64,000 bases of DNA from Amorphophallus konjac (GCA_022559845.1 CM040123.1:314817933-314881932), one strand, 5' to 3'; numbered from the stretch's first letter, positions 47,337-61,035 are shown. Numbers and translations are program-made. The notes: a model not told the origin generated them from the sequence alone.

Positions 47337-49359
47337 TATTGTGTATGTGATTTTGATGATTACAAAATAACTTTGTTGCTTGGCCTTGTGCTTGAATGGT
47401 TCTTCATGTTTTCAAGTGTTTAAATCATCCTTGTTCTCTTGCTATGGAGTCATGTTCTAGAAGAGATTGATTTGTGGGAAACTTACTTGAAAGAATGCAT
47501 ATGTCTTGTACTCATTGAGAATTCATGAGAAAACATGTTTGCTTGATTGGATATTTACTAATGTGTGTGATGCATGTGGTACATGCGATTTGAGGATTCT
47601 ATGTTTATGACAATGCTCCTCGTGAAACAAGGCTTCATGAATATTAATTTTTATCAACAAGAATGCCATTTGAATGAATGAGTTCCCATACTTTTCTACA
47701 TGCTTTGCATTTGGCATGATTGTTAGCATTTGGGTATTGACGCATTTGAGAGTTGAAGTTTTGATGGACACAGGGATCAATTTGGATGTTTGAGCTTCCA
47801 TGTCTTTATATTTGGTTGGTTGATAGATTCATGTTCTTCATATCAAAACCTTGTTATTTGGTAAAATGTGTTTTTGTTGGTTGTGAATGTGAAGTCCAAG
47901 ACATGTTTGAATGGGTTCCTTGATGCATTTTTGTGTGCACAAGTTGAAATTGTTAATGCTTGATTCATGAATTTTGATTCTCATCTAACCTCTCTCTTTA
48001 TCATATTTTTCAGGATGAAAATTCATGGTTAATCATCATAGGATTATGATAATATTTAATCACATGTTTTCCCTTGGATTCATGGAGGTTTAATGATGTT
48101 TTAAAACCTAAACTGGTTGGGGTCGACCCATAGGGTCGACCCTCTTAGCCTCTGCTGCTGTTTGGGGCAGCTGGGGGCTGAAATATGCATGGGTCGACCC
48201 CTGGGGTTGACCCCCCTGCATGGGTCGACCCCAGGAGTCGACCCCTATGTTCCAGCATAGTTTTTCATCCTGTCTGGCCTTTGTAAACTCAGGGGTCGAC
48301 CCATGGGGTCGACCCTTTCCGGTCGGACTTCACAAAAACGTCCATAACTTATTCGTTTGGCCTCGAAACATTACCAAACTACCCCCAAAAGTTTTCTAGA
48401 CATATGAGGGTGTTTTTAGCATATTTTAGGAGGGTTTTATGGGTCATTTGGCCAGCCTAACTTGTATATATACATCAGCTCCGAATTTAATGATTTGAAC
48501 CCTAATGCTCATTTGTTCTTTCGTATAGGTGAAGAAAAGGGGGGGAAACGTGGTGGAGCTCTTACAAGGAGGATATCATCTACATCCGTGAAGATCTGGA
48601 GCTCGTGGAAGAATGAAAAGAGGAGCGGCTCGAGGAGAGAAAGAAGATGATGTTGAAATCGTGAACATCCATCAACGAGCCAAGGAGAACCAGATTTTGT
48701 TGAAGAAGGGGGAGCTTTATTTTTGATGCATCTTTCTATTTTCTATCTATAGAGTTTGTTTGGGGGGTCATAGCATATATTTGTCTTCGTTTCATATACA
48801 TATGAAAGAATACTTTGTGTGGGTGTTCAGAGAAAGGGTTCTCCGAGTGTTTGTGTTGACGTGTGTGTGTCGAGTTGTGCGAAGTTTATCCGCAAGTGTG
48901 CTTGGACGTATTTTGGGGTGTGTTCCCCATATGTGGTTGGGAGTTTACTCTCGTGTGGTTGTGTAGGCATCGCCCTACGTGTGTGTGTTGGAGCTTGGCT
49001 CCGTGTGTGTGTGGGGATTTATCCTCGGGCTATTTTTACAGCTGTGAAGCCTCACCGGTTTGGTGAGCGGTGGACGTAGGGAGCCCGTCGTGGTCCCGAA
49101 CCATCTTAAAAATCCCCGTGTCTTGTAGTTTGATCTTTGTGATAGTGTGCTTTACTATATTATCTGTTTATGCAATCGTGTGGGCTCGGTGAGATTGAGT
49201 GAATTAAGTTTAAATCTGTTTAGATTAAATTCCTCAATCTTATCAATCTTGTTAATTCCGTTGTGTGCTAGTTTGTGTTTTTAATTGGACATAATTTTTA
49301 GTAGAAGGATCTATTCACCCCCCCTCTAGATTCGTCTTCCTGCACTACGGGACCCAACA
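47337..49359 (+). mobile_element. 5' LTR of SIRE/Maximus-like element D
   Basis: About 2023 bp, ending CCCAACA and paired with 55380-57409 (TGTTG/CAACA termini; the second base of this copy is changed). TAAAT flanks the element at 47332-47336 and 57410-57414. Near 48120-48330 the palindrome GGGTCGACCC and variants occur about seven times. The end has the usual ATTCACCCCCCCTCTAGATTC-like segment just before the primer binding site. Confidence 0.95.
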
Positions 49360-49361
49360 AT

Positions 49362-49373
49362 TGGTATCAGAGC
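49362..49373 (+). other. primer binding site of element D
   Basis: TGGTATCAGAGC, an exact match to the initiator methionine tRNA site, lies two bases after the LTR end. Confidence 0.95.
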
Positions 49374-49433
49374 GAGGCTCTATTGTCCTTAGATCTTGCG
49401 ATCTACAGAGTGATCCTAGTGCATTCTACAATC

Positions 49434-51346
49434 ATGAATTTTTCTGCTAAACATATCTTAATGAACTGTTTGCCAATATTTATTGGTTCGGATTTTAATT
49501 CATGGCTAGGCAAACTGTGCGTGGTGATCAATTCTGTTAATCCTAAACTTTGGAAATTGATTTATCATGATCCATACATGTTACCTCTAGATGAGACCAA
49601 GTGGTTCGATCAGGATAAAATGATGCACCATAATAATGCTACTGCTTTTAGTTTATTGAAAGCTTCTGTGAGTACTAACAAGTATCCATTTATATCTTCT
49701 TGTAGGACGGTAAATGAGCTTATGGACCGATTGATCAAAGCTCAAGAGAAGGAAAGATAAAAATGTCTCATGGCCGATGATGTTGATCAACAAAGTGATG
49801 AAAATGCAGAAGAGGTAAATTCTGATTCTGAAGAATTTACTCTTGATGATCTTGTTGATGCTTATGATGAGTTGGAAAAATAATATAAGAAAGTCAAGTC
49901 GGAAAATAGAAAATTGAAAGAGAAATCTGAAAATATGCTCCATGAAAATAGATCTTGTGATAAATGTTCTGAGCTTGTTAACTTCAATGAACTTTTAGGG
50001 CATGATGTTTAACGTCACAAAGAAACCATTGCTTGTTTGAGAAATGAAAATGTTACCCTCAAGAACAAAATCGATCAATTGGAGAAAACTGAAAAAGATC
50101 TAAGAAACAAAATTGAATCAAACTCAACTGATCATGATATTTACAATGAATTGATTATGAATGATAAACTTGCAAATAAAAGTGAAGAAATTAAAAAGGA
50201 AAACAGTGCTATTTTGATTCAGATATCTCTGTTTGAAGGCAGCATGAAGTTTCTTGAAAAAGAAAATATTTTGTTAAAATCTAAAAATGAAAAACTGAAA
50301 CATCTAAATACAACCATGTCTAAAAAATTACTTGCTTTTGAAAAAGGGGAAAGTTTGGTTGTTGATGCTTGTGAAAAGATGCATGTGCTAGAACAAATGA
50401 TGGAGAGCTACAAAACCATCAATGCCCAATTGAATGAAAAAGTCATTTCTTGTGATAATGAGATCATTTCCTATGAATTGCATATTTCATCACTTAAAAG
50501 GAAATTCTTGATCTGAATGTTTCTTTGTGTAAGTTTGTGAATGGGGAAGAAAATCTGAGCAAGATATTAGGGACTAAGGTAAATTTCCAAAGAGAAGGTC
50601 TTGGGTATGAACCTACCAAAAAGAAAGCCTTTAGGCTAAAGACTCAAACATCTTTTGTGCATGCTTCGTGTTCCTCAAATATGTCAAATGCTTCTTGTGT
50701 TGAGAAACCAAATCCCAAAGCTCAGGCTCAACCTAGGAACAATAGGATTCATGCTCACAAAAGTCACAAAAACCATGATCCAAAATCAACAAATGTCAAT
50801 TGTCATTATTGTGATAAGTATGGTCATTTGATGAATGATTGTTTCATTATGAAATAAGATGATTTGAAAGCATGCAAAAATGAACTTGTTTCCAAAAGAA
50901 AAAGGGTTACTTGTTTTAAATGTGGAAAGCTAGGACACCGTGTGTCATAGTGTTGGCAAGAAAATGAAAGAAAGAATTTTAAAGTCAAAAACATTTATAC
51001 TTTTGCCAACCCACAGAAATCTCATGCTCATCCTGTTGTGAAGAAGAGAAATTTCCATGCTTATAATGATAACATTCATGCTAAATCACATAAATTTGAT
51101 TATCATGTTTATAAGAATTCTGTCAAGTCTTCAATATGTTGTCATTATTGTGGAAAGTTTGGGCATACTATGCATGATTGTGATTTGATGAACTTTGCTG
51201 ATATGTTTGCCCAGAGAATGTGGAAGGCACCCATTAGAGGTGCAACTAACCATTCGGGACCTAAGAAGGTTTGGGTACCCAAACTATTGAATGAGAATTC
51301 TTGTTACAGGGTTGTCTTGAGGTCAAGTGGAAGGCTTGGAAGATGA
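49434..51346 (+). pseudogene. SIRE-type Gag of element D, broken
   Basis: The frame from ATG 49434 to about 50516 has stops at 49758, near 49882 and near 50010. It then shifts to another frame (from 50525) to 51346 with more stops. It has a Gag N-terminus (NSWLGKLCVV), a long coiled coil (LEKTEKDLRNKIES, FLEKENILLKSKNEKLKH) and three CCHC knuckles: CHYCDKYGHLMNDC, CFKCGKLGHRVS with a stop just before the last Cys, and CHYCGKFGHTMHDC. The end has GPKKVWVPK, known from SIRE Gag-Pol junctions. No protease, integrase or RT follows. Confidence 0.85.
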
Positions 51347-54300
51347 TGGATGCTCAAGGCACAAATATAGAAAATGAATTTGCTGTGGAATGCACTTCTT
51401 AAAGTGCTGCTAAACTCCATGGATCTAAGGAAGCTTGGATGGTCAAGTCTGCAATATGAGAACTTTGATGCAGGAATACCTTGAGGCCAATCCAAGGTCA
51501 TGGTTGCTTCAAGTCGACATTTGTGGAAGCCTAAGTTGACTTGGCCAGTTCTGGTATGATACCTTGGTGAACATGGGCTTGACCCTGAGTTGATACTGAT
51601 TTGTAAGTTGGTTGTTCATACTTTGTGCACATTGATTGTGTGAATTCTCAGTTCATAATGCTGAAAATTAAGTCTCTAATATGCAGTTTTGAAGAGGCAG
51701 TCTTGTGTGTTTTATGTGCATCAACCTTGTTTACACATGGACAGACCTTAGTTCTTCATGTGCTCAGTCTTGTGCTTTATATGCACAGACTTGACTCTTT
51801 ACATTATTGGACTAAACTTGAAATTTCTGAACTGAACTTTGAACTCATGTCAGCTTGAGTGAATCACTTGTATTGATAGCTGTAACTCATCATACTTACT
51901 TGCAGCTCATAGGATATTGTCTTGTGGAAGAAAAGCACTGAAACTAGCTTTCTCATTTGTATTGAATTGAGATTGATATGAAATTGAGTTTCTTATACTG
52001 TAAGTTGAGAGAGAGAGAGTCATATGTGATGAAAAGTCTTGAAGTTAGTTTCTTCATATGCATTGGGTTAATATTGATATGAATTGATCTCTTTACAGTG
52101 CAAGTTTGATTATGACCATCAACCCTTGAAATCATGGTAAGAATTCAATGTTTGAATGTATCTCCATGTGCCTAGATTGAGTTTAATTCATGTATAGCAT
52201 TTCTGGGCTCAGATTAACTATCTTAGGCAGTTTTGCACGCTTCCTCAGTTGGTGTCGACACCTACACACTGGGTGTGGATTTTTGTTAAGGGACAGAACT
52301 TGCTGAAGTTGGTGTCGACACCGGAACAGGTCTACGATTTGGGTTTCGAAATGCCCATTTTGAGGTCCGATTGGGTTGAGCTTTTATCTCATTACCCTTA
52401 GGGTTTCTCTTCATATCCTAGAGGAGTTTTAGAAGAGTTTTGGCATGGGGTTATTGGTCTTTTCATATCCTTATATGCTGCTATTTATAAAATGCAAATT
52501 TGGGGTTTCAAGAGAACTCCTTTGGCTAATATCGTTCTATTTTTTGCAGGAGAGAAAGAAAGGAGCTTAAGAGGACTTCAACACCAGATTTGATCTACTT
52601 CCATTTCTTTTGGTTAATATCATTCTATTTCTTGCATGAGAGAAAGAAAGGAGCTCAAAAGGACTTCAATGCCAGATTTGATCTACTTCTATTGAGATTT
52701 GGAGCTTGTTGATGAAGATGATAGCAAGCGGAATAAAGCGAAGAATTTGAGGATGTCAATAAAGGTAACGCAAGGTAAAGGTGAGAAAATAAAGTGTTTG
52801 TTTGAAGCTCTTTGGTCTTGATGTTAGTGCCATATCTTGACAGATAGTTATTTTGAAATCTTGAATACCCTTTGGCTGCTTTTGACTATGTGGAAAATGA
52901 ATGCTTGGCTGAAAAGAATTAAAAAATCTGAGAAGTATATATGAGAGTGTACCCATTGAATGCCTTTTTTCAAGTGGAATTGCTTGTGTATGTGTGAAAC
53001 CATCTGAAATTTCTGGTATATCAAAATGTGTTGCCGGAATGGTAGGTTAGACCTATCAGAAAGGCATCACTTTGTAAGAACTGGGCCTTCGGACTAGAAT
53101 CTCTGCCTTGTACCAGAATTCAAAAAATTAAATGTTTGGTTCTAGTTGAATTTGAAACTGTCATTCAATGCCCATGTGTTTGCTAAACCGCCGATGTCAT
53201 ATGGGATTGCATTGTATGTTTCTGATCATCATTTCAATGGCTACATGGTATATAAAATGGTGACATGTGGAAGGGCATGTCAAGCCTGTCTGAAAACTAT
53301 CACTATGCGTGAGAATGTGTCTCCGCCCGGTACCATGAATCATCTCTACATTTGGCATCAAACTTAAATGAATTTTTTGAAATTATGCATTGATTAAGGG
53401 AGAGTCTTGCAAGCTGAAAATTTTGAGATTGATGTTTTTTCATTCTCTCAGCATGATGATGTTATTCTGTGGCTGAACATTTTGAGGACTGAATTTGATC
53501 AATGTTCCATGGTCTTTACCAATGTGCTACTCATCTTTTTGGATAAAAGTAAAAATATTTTTAAGGAAAAGTTCACATGTGATGATTTTGATGTCTTGAA
53601 TGAATTTTCTGAATTCTCTTTTCAAAATAAAATTGTGTTCTCACATTTTAAAAAAATATCGCATGTCATACATTAGTTGCATTAGATGCATATAGAGTTG
53701 TCATGTGAAATCTAAATTATTGCATCACATTGCATATTTGCATATCATTTTCTACATATCATTCATATAGTACTTTTGGAAGATGAACCTCATCCTGTGT
53801 CTTGTTACATAGTTGGCATTTTCAGCATGCATATAGTGCATATTTTGAAATACATCATTTTGAATATTTCATGTTGCATAAATGCCAAAATGAATACTTC
53901 CAACAATGGTATCATATCTTTGGGGCCAACATTTCAAGAACTGAAATTACATATCTTTTTATTTTACATTGCATATTACATATACTCCCATTGTATGCTT
54001 GCATGTTAATATATGCTAAAACCCCTTCCTTGAAACTTTTAAGACCGAACACTCCATTGTTAAATAATGTTGCATCTGAGTCTTAACAAGTGTGCTTCAT
54101 GTCAAACTCTCAGGGGAGCATTTCATACTTATTGCATTTACATAGGGGGAGCTGCACTATCTTGTTTTGAGTTAAATTTTCTCCATACATGTTAAATCAA
54201 ATTCGCACACTTCATACACTTTAATGTGAAATTGAGTGTTATTCATAAGGATATAGAATTTTATTTCAACACTCTAAAGTAATTCAACTTGCTGTATGAA

Positions 54301-55366
54301 TGATAAAGAGACAGTTGAGGAAAAAGCTGCATGCCTCCACATACAAAAATTATGGATGAAATAAAAGACAGAGCAATACTTAGTCTCACTGAGTAAATTG
54401 GGCACATGTCACCTGAGACGTGATGTGATTCATTTTTGAAAAGTGTTGACTAAAGTACCTCTGTTCAAAATGAGGTGAAATGGTTCAGTATTCTGAGTAA
54501 CCGGGGATTCTAGCATGAGCTCCATGTGTCTCCTCACGTAAAAAGGAAGTATTTGAACCTGATCATTCTTAGAAAAATTCAGATTATCAATGTGAAAAAT
54601 TCTGATGATAAATTTCATTGAGGCAGAGCAAAGCCTCCAATACGCTGCTCTCTAGATTGAAATGCAGTTTGTGCAATTACTATTGTGTTTACTTGAAAAT
54701 CTGGTTATCCATTTGGCTAAACTTCATTCTCATATTACTCACTTACACATGGTAATTTGATTTGATATGTATTCTAAAAATTTGATTAACTGCATGACCT
54801 GCTGTACGTCGTCTCCTATCTATCTGCATACTCCTCTAGGTGTAATCATGAGCACTCTGATCTTAATGACTCATATGCCCTTTTCATACACATATCCCTT
54901 CACTTTAAATAAAATGGGGGAGCTATGTTGCATGTATATATATCTATGTGCTTGGATATCAATCATACTGGATCATCTTACTTGCATTCTGCATGTCCAT
55001 ATTATCCACATTTGCATTTCAAAGTTGTGCAATTAGTTCATGCATATTGTGCATATTGTTTCTCTTTATAACCCCATTGTCCGTCGGTTTTTGTCAATGA
55101 CAAAGGGGGAGAGGTTGTAATTCTTTGCATAATCCATGATCATAGCATTTTGCTTGAACTACAACCATGTGCATAGTTTTTGAGAATAGCTCTGAAATTC
55201 TCCTGCCCAAGTTTTGATTGTGCATGTCTGTACTGATTATGCCAATGGGGGAGAAAGCAATGCTAATTTTGGCTTTGCTACTATCATGAATTCTCCTTGT
55301 TGATCTCCATTTCTGATTATGTCAAAGGGGGAGAGAGCATCAATGCATAACATTTTGTCATCATCA
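51347..55366 (+). mobile_element. non-coding 3' part of element D; pol absent
   Basis: Four kilobases without a recognisable pol domain. At 52515-52690 an 88-bp segment with AGAGAAAGAAAGGAGC is duplicated in tandem. At 52245-52335 the palindrome GGTGTCGACACC occurs twice, near an LTR-like stretch. The last part repeats purine blocks such as CAAAGGGGGAGAG (near 55100, 55240, 55325), a feature of SIRE-type 3' regions. Frames such as 53407-53676 show no known motif. Confidence 0.55.
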
Positions 55367-55379
55367 AAATGGGGGAGAT
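55367..55379 (+). other. polypurine tract of element D
   Basis: AAAATGGGGGAGA lies directly before the LTR start TGTTGTGTATG. Confidence 0.85.
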
Positions 55380-57409
55380 TGTTGTGTATGTGATTTTGAT
55401 GATTACAAAATGACTTTGTTACTTGGCCTTGTGCTTGAATGGTTCTTCATATTTTTAAGTACTTAAATCATCCTTGTTCTCTTGCTATGGAGTCATGTTC
55501 TAGAAGAGATTGATTTGTGGGAAACTTGCTTAAAAGAATGCATATGTCTTGTACTCAATGAGAATTCATGAGAAAATATGTTTGCTTGATTGAATATTTA
55601 CTAATGTGTGTGATGCATGTGATACATGCGATTTGAGGATTATATGTTTATGACAATACTCCTCGTGAAACAAGGCTTCATGAATATTAGTTTTTATCAA
55701 CAAGAATGTCATTTGAATGAATGAGTTCCCATACTTTTCTACATGCTTTGCATTTGGCATGATTGTTAACATTTGGGTATTGAAGCATTTGAGAGTTGAA
55801 GTTTTGATGGACACAAGGATCAATTTGTATGTTTGAGCTCCCATGTCTTTATATTTGGTTGGTTGATAGATTCATCTTCTTCTTATCAAAACATTGTTAT
55901 TTGGTAAAATGTGTTTTTATTGGTTGTGAATGTGAAGTCCAAGACATGTTTGAATGGGTTCCTTGATGCATTTTTGTGTGAACAAGTTGAAATTGTTAAT
56001 GTTTGATTCATGAATTTTGATTCTCATCTAACCTCTCTCTTTATCATGTTTTTCAGGATGAAAATTCATGGTTAATCATCATAGGATTATGGTAATATTT
56101 AATCACATGTTCTCCCTTGGATTCATGGAGGTTTAATGATGTTTTAAAACCCAAACTGGCTGGGGTCGACCCATATATTCGACCCTCTTAGCCTCTGCTG
56201 CTGTTTGGGGCAACTGGGGGCTGAAATATGCATGGGTCGACCCCTGGGGTCGACCCCCCTGCATGGGTCGACCCCAGGGGTCGACCCCTATGTTCTAGTA
56301 CACTTTTTCTTGCTGTCTGGCCTCTGTAAACTCAGGGGTCGACCCATGGAGTCGACCCTTTCTGATCGGGCTTCACAAAAACGTCAATAACTCATTCGTT
56401 TGGCCTCGAAACATTACCAAACTACCCCCAAAAGTTTCCTAGACATATATATGAGGGTGTTTTTAACATGTTTTAGGAGGGTTTTATGGGTCATTTGGCC
56501 AGCTTAACTTGTATATATACATCAGCTCTGAATTTAATGATTTGAACCCTAATGCTCATTTTTGTTCTTTCGTATAGGTGAAGAAAAGGGGGAAAAACGT
56601 GGTGGAACTCTTGCAAAGAGGATATCATCTATATCCGTGAAGATCTGGAGCTCGTGGAAGAAGGAAAAGAGGAGCGACTCGAGGAGAGGAAGAAGATGAT
56701 GTTGAAATCGTGAACATCCATCAACGAGCCAAGGAGAACCATATTTTGTTGAAGAAGGGGGAGCTTTATTTTTGATGCATCTTTCTAGTTTCTATCTATA
56801 GAGTTTGTTTGGGGGGTCATAGCATATATTTATCTTCGTTTCATATACATCTGGAAGAATACTTTGTGTGGGTGTTCGGAGAAAGGGTTCTCCAAGTGTT
56901 TGTGTTGACGTGTGTGTGTCGAGTTGTGCGAAGTTTATCCGCGTGTGTGCTTGGACGTATTTTGGGGTGTGTTCCCCGTGTGTGGTTGGGAGTTTACTCC
57001 CGTGTGGTTGTGTAGGCAACACCCTACGTGTGTGTGTTGGATCTTGGCTCTGTGTGGGGGGGGGGGATTTATCCCCGGGCTATTTTTACAGCTGTGAAGC
57101 CTCACCGGTTTGGTGAGAGGTGGACGTAGGGAGCCCATCGTGGGCCCGAACCACCTTAAAAATCCCCGTATCTTGTGGTTTGATCTTTGTGATTGTGTGC
57201 TTTACTATCTTATCTGTTTATGCAATTGTGTGAGCTCGGTGAGATTGAGTGAATTAAGTTTAAATCTGTTTAGATTAAATTCCTCAATCTTATCAATCTT
57301 GTTAATTCCGCTGTGCACTTGTTCGTGTTTTTAATTAGACATAGTTTTTAGTAGAAAGATCTATTCACCCCCCCTCTAGATCCGTGTTCCTGCACTACAG
57401 GACCCAACA
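55380..57409 (+). mobile_element. 3' LTR of element D
   Basis: 2030 bp, TGTTGTGTATG to CCCAACA, then the target duplication TAAAT. It is close to the other LTR by eye, with scattered substitutions and small indels such as an extra TATA near 56445. It contains the same set of GGGTCGACCC palindromes (about 56163-56360). Confidence 0.95.
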
Positions 57410-57890
57410 TAAATAAATAACTACAACAGAAGTAGAGTCCAGTCCAACAGAAAATACAGTCTAAAGCAGTAAAAATGTACCACGTGCCGAGTGAACACTC
57501 GGCCCTGCGAGCTGACAACTGAGAACCTCCGAACAGCACCCTCGAACCTCAAGGAAGAACCGCCACACCTAAAAAGCATGTATGAGTCTCCAAAATAGAG
57601 ACTCAGCAGGGATCCCGCGGAACCCCAACCTGAAATAATGCTGGTAGCGGAAAGGAAAGCTACAATGACAACAGGAATAGCGAACCGATGGCCGGTCAAA
57701 ACTCGGCACTAAAGCTACCCCTACTGTACCAGAAAATAGATCCCGATCTCACGGTCGGGGCTACCGAACCACACTAGTATCACTTACCGAAGTAAAAACA
57801 CACGGCAACCACGCCGTAGAGATCTGTCTCCCAGGACATGGCTAACCTGAACACGCTATCCAAGGGGCAACCCTGACCACCCGGTGTGGA
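57410..57890 (-). mobile_element. 5' LTR of element B, part right of element D
   Basis: Continues the LTR sequence cut at 47336 and matches 30541-31010, including CAGCAGGGATCCCGC and CCAGGACA landmarks. Beyond about 57890 it no longer matches the left LTR. Confidence 0.85.
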
Positions 57891-58139
57891 CGTGCAAAAT
57901 TGCACGCCCATACATCCCAGTTAGCCCGGCATCGACAACAACTTCAGTCGAAAATATTGCGAAGAAAGAGGGCCATTCGGACTCTCTGAATATCAACACA
58001 CGCTGCCGTAAATCCATCTCCGGAGTCACGACGGTGAAGAGAAATCAACCACCAAGAGCCCCACATATCATAGGCCTTGAAGAAAACCAGACGGACTATG
58101 ACTCGGGCTCAGAACGGGCTCAGAAATGCACCCAGGGTG
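57891..58139. other. unexplained segment after the LTR break
   Basis: Sequence with no match to the element B left LTR and no recognised domain. A small inverted repeat GTGCAA/TTGCAC lies at its start. It may be a different LTR variant joined by recombination or a small insertion. Confidence 0.4.
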
Positions 58140-58489
58140 GCCTTCAGCGGCACACCCTTGTCCTTCAACGGAACGCCCTGGTGGCCTTCAGCGGCACAGC
58201 CCCTGGCCCTCAGCGGCACAGCCATTGAGAGCTTCCGCGGCATGCCCGTTTGGGTCCCTCAGCGGCACGCCCATTTGGGTCCTTCAGCGGCACAGCCCCT
58301 GGTCCTCAGCGGCACGCCCATTGAGAGCTTCAGCGGCACGCCCGTTTGGGTCCCTCAGCGGCACGCCCGTTTGGGTCCCTCAGCGGCACGCCCGTTTGGG
58401 GCTTCAGCGGCACGTCCCTTTGGCCCTCAACGGCACACCTCCTTGGGCTTCCAGCGGCACGCTGTTTGCCCCTTCAACGGCACGCTTGG
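58140..58489. repeat. 24-26-bp minisatellite, CAGCGGCACGCCC core
   Basis: About fourteen head-to-tail units contain CAGCGGCAC or a close form, then GCCC and a variable part such as GTTTGGGTCC or ATTGAGAGC. A higher-order pattern of about three units is partly visible. It ends exactly where element E begins, so E was inserted in it. The 114-150-codon frames across it are repeat artefacts. Confidence 0.85.
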
Positions 58490-59471
58490 TGTCACGCCCC
58501 GAGAGCGGAAGATACCCGGAGATGCGTGACGAGTTTATATCAATCATGTCAATCAGAGTAGAAGTGTATTCGACATAAAGACAGAGATGCGCAAAAGTAA
58601 AGATAACCCAATCCATTTATTTCTTCATAATAAATAGTCTATTACAAACCCAATACTCTATTCAAAAAAGAAAAGTACACATTTGACTCAAGAAATATAT
58701 AAAAGACTAGATGACACTTGGAAAAGCTCTAGCTCTTTCACTCTTGATTCTCCCCATCCGTTTGAGTTTCCTCATCGTCGGACTTACCTGAAAAGTAGGG
58801 ACAACACGGAGTGAGCGAACGCTCAGTAGGAAATTATATCTCAGGAACTAGCAAAGGGGTTTAAGTAATTACATCTTTCATGAATGCACTATAGCTATGC
58901 ATGCTCGCATAAAACGACAAGATAGAAAGAGAATATAACAATAAGGTAATAGGGAGAACTAGTCATGAACCTTTCAAGAACTTATATCAAATGACCTCAA
59001 GATATTCAAGCAAGTACTTTATCATGTCAAGATGAAATTTGGCTATCACGTTCAAGTACGCAAGTAATTACCCTTTTTCGGGCAACGCAAGTCATGTAAT
59101 ATCAAGTCAAGTACAAGATTTGTGGAATGTTCAATCAAGCTAGTCATACACTTCGGTATAATGCCAATACCGTGATCAATCAACTCCCATGGGCACAAGT
59201 ACTTTCGGGTGCTCCTCCCAGGACCAGATCGGGCCCTATATGCGCAGGCATTAGTCATGTATTTTAACATCCACTTTTGTATACAGCCAATATGGAATTT
59301 CAAGGATAAAGCTTGTAGACATGTAGGATAGACTTTGAAAGAATAGAGTCCAAAAGTATGATACTTGACATAGATAGGCGATAATAACGGTACAATCACG
59401 ATTATCGATAAAACTAGGTGGAATTGGTTCCCTTAACTCGGGTACCATGATAAGTAAGTAGAGACACTCTT

Positions 59472-59645
59472 TTATATAGAATTGAGGTCCATATGAATAG
59501 CACCTCAATGGCAAGACGTCCTCATTCTTAATATAGAATTGAGGTTCACAAGAACATCAAGTTTAATATAGAATTGGGGTCTACAAGAACATCATAACAA
59601 TGTTGATATAGAATTGGGGTTTTACAAGAACATCATAACAACGGC
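59472..59645. repeat. 40-bp subrepeat, four copies, in the element E LTR
   Basis: ATATAGAATTGGGGT or ATATAGAATTGAGGT, followed mostly by ACAAGAACATCA, occurs four times with a spacing of about 35-45 bp. Confidence 0.8.
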
Positions 59646-60069
59646 ATATTCTTCCCCGTTCGTTAAGATAATTCTCATATCATACCCATGGCATGACATG
59701 AGGGCCGGTATTACCATGTTTCTATAGAGGGACATGGCAAAGATTGTGTAATGGGTTTTTAGGGTATAACCAGCTCAGTCAGCCTTGAGAGAATCCAAGG
59801 CTACGAGGAGTCTTACGGAGGTCTCTATGACTAACTTGCTAGTCCAAAGGAACGGAACGTCCAATGGAGAGCTTGTATGTCAATGAGAATTGAGTGTGTA
59901 ATGCGATAAATCATCGTAGAAAACATGGGACTATACTCACGGAGTGGAGTAATAGTGCCAATATATATAGATATAGGTACATATATATGTATAGTGAAAC
60001 CCTCGGATAACAGTAATCAGGAAAATAAGCAAGCAGAAAAATAGTGACTTTGGTAAAGTCGTTTTTCAT

Positions 60070-60530
60070 CAATTAACGCCTCAAGCAGGGGCGTTTCATT
60101 TAAATTTGACGACATATAAAGAGGTCGTCCTTTCCAATATTGCTATTTTACAGGATATTAATAATCTATAATTTTGTTAAAAACGCGCCCTGGGAAGGGG
60201 CGTTACTAGGAAAAAAGGCGCCCTAGTCTGGGGCGTTAGTTAAGCAAGAGACGACCTGGTCAAGGTCGTGAATTCGCAATTTTACAAATTTCAAGATAAT
60301 GAATATTTCAGAACATGGTATATAGTCAGGACCAGAAAAATATCAGGATCTCAATAAAATAGTCATGCATTTATTTAGAATCATGTTTGCATTGATAATT
60401 AATTTTTAAACATGCTATTTGTTAATTAACAGGAATTAACGTCCGTGTGTAGGGCGTCGAATTTGGAATCGACAACCTGGGCATGGTCGTGGCTTTTAAA
60501 TTAACGCCCTTGTGAGGGTCGTTTCTTTCA
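60070..60530 (-). repeat. hairpin array in the transcribed part of the element E LTR
   Basis: Inverted repeats include ACGCC/GGCGT, GACGAC/GTCGTC, CGCCC/GGGCG, ACGACC/GGTCGT and CGACAACC/GGTCGTGG, with loops of 5-9 bases. The form is the same as in element C although C is not a chromovirus. Confidence 0.7.
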
Positions 60531-61035
60531 AAAACTCTGTAGAGAATAAACAGAACGCATGAAAACTATATGCATGTATGAACTGATTATGTTTTAATTA
60601 TTAAGAGGCTATTTGGGCTACAATCCCTGAGAAAATCCTACCTTGATAGTTATCTGGGTGAAGGTTCTGAGGATTTGGAGATGCTTTGCGATACTCTGTT
60701 ATGAACAAAGTATCCTCAGAACTCAACGGACGAAGGCAGGTGACGAAGGATCCTCTGTTCTTCCCTGTCAACCGTCTGCAGATCCTATAGAAGAAGAAGA
60801 AACTGCATACGTTAGTTTCTTCATCGTACATAATCAGAGGAGAAGGAAGAGGAAGAACATTACCTTGTTCTTCACGCTTGACAGGCCGATTATCTACGAA
60901 ACAAAGAAGATGAAGAATCAATTAGTGTTCTTCATAAGATCGTATACGGAGAAAGAATAAGGAAGAACCTCCTGTTCTTCACATACCTTTAGAAGAATCG
61001 AACGCCAAAATATCGATCAGGCTTAATTTAGGGGG

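Noticed and set aside
58140..58489. Coding repeat protein on the + strand
   Set aside because: All three frames stay open only because of the GC-rich minisatellite; no start context, domain or splice sites.
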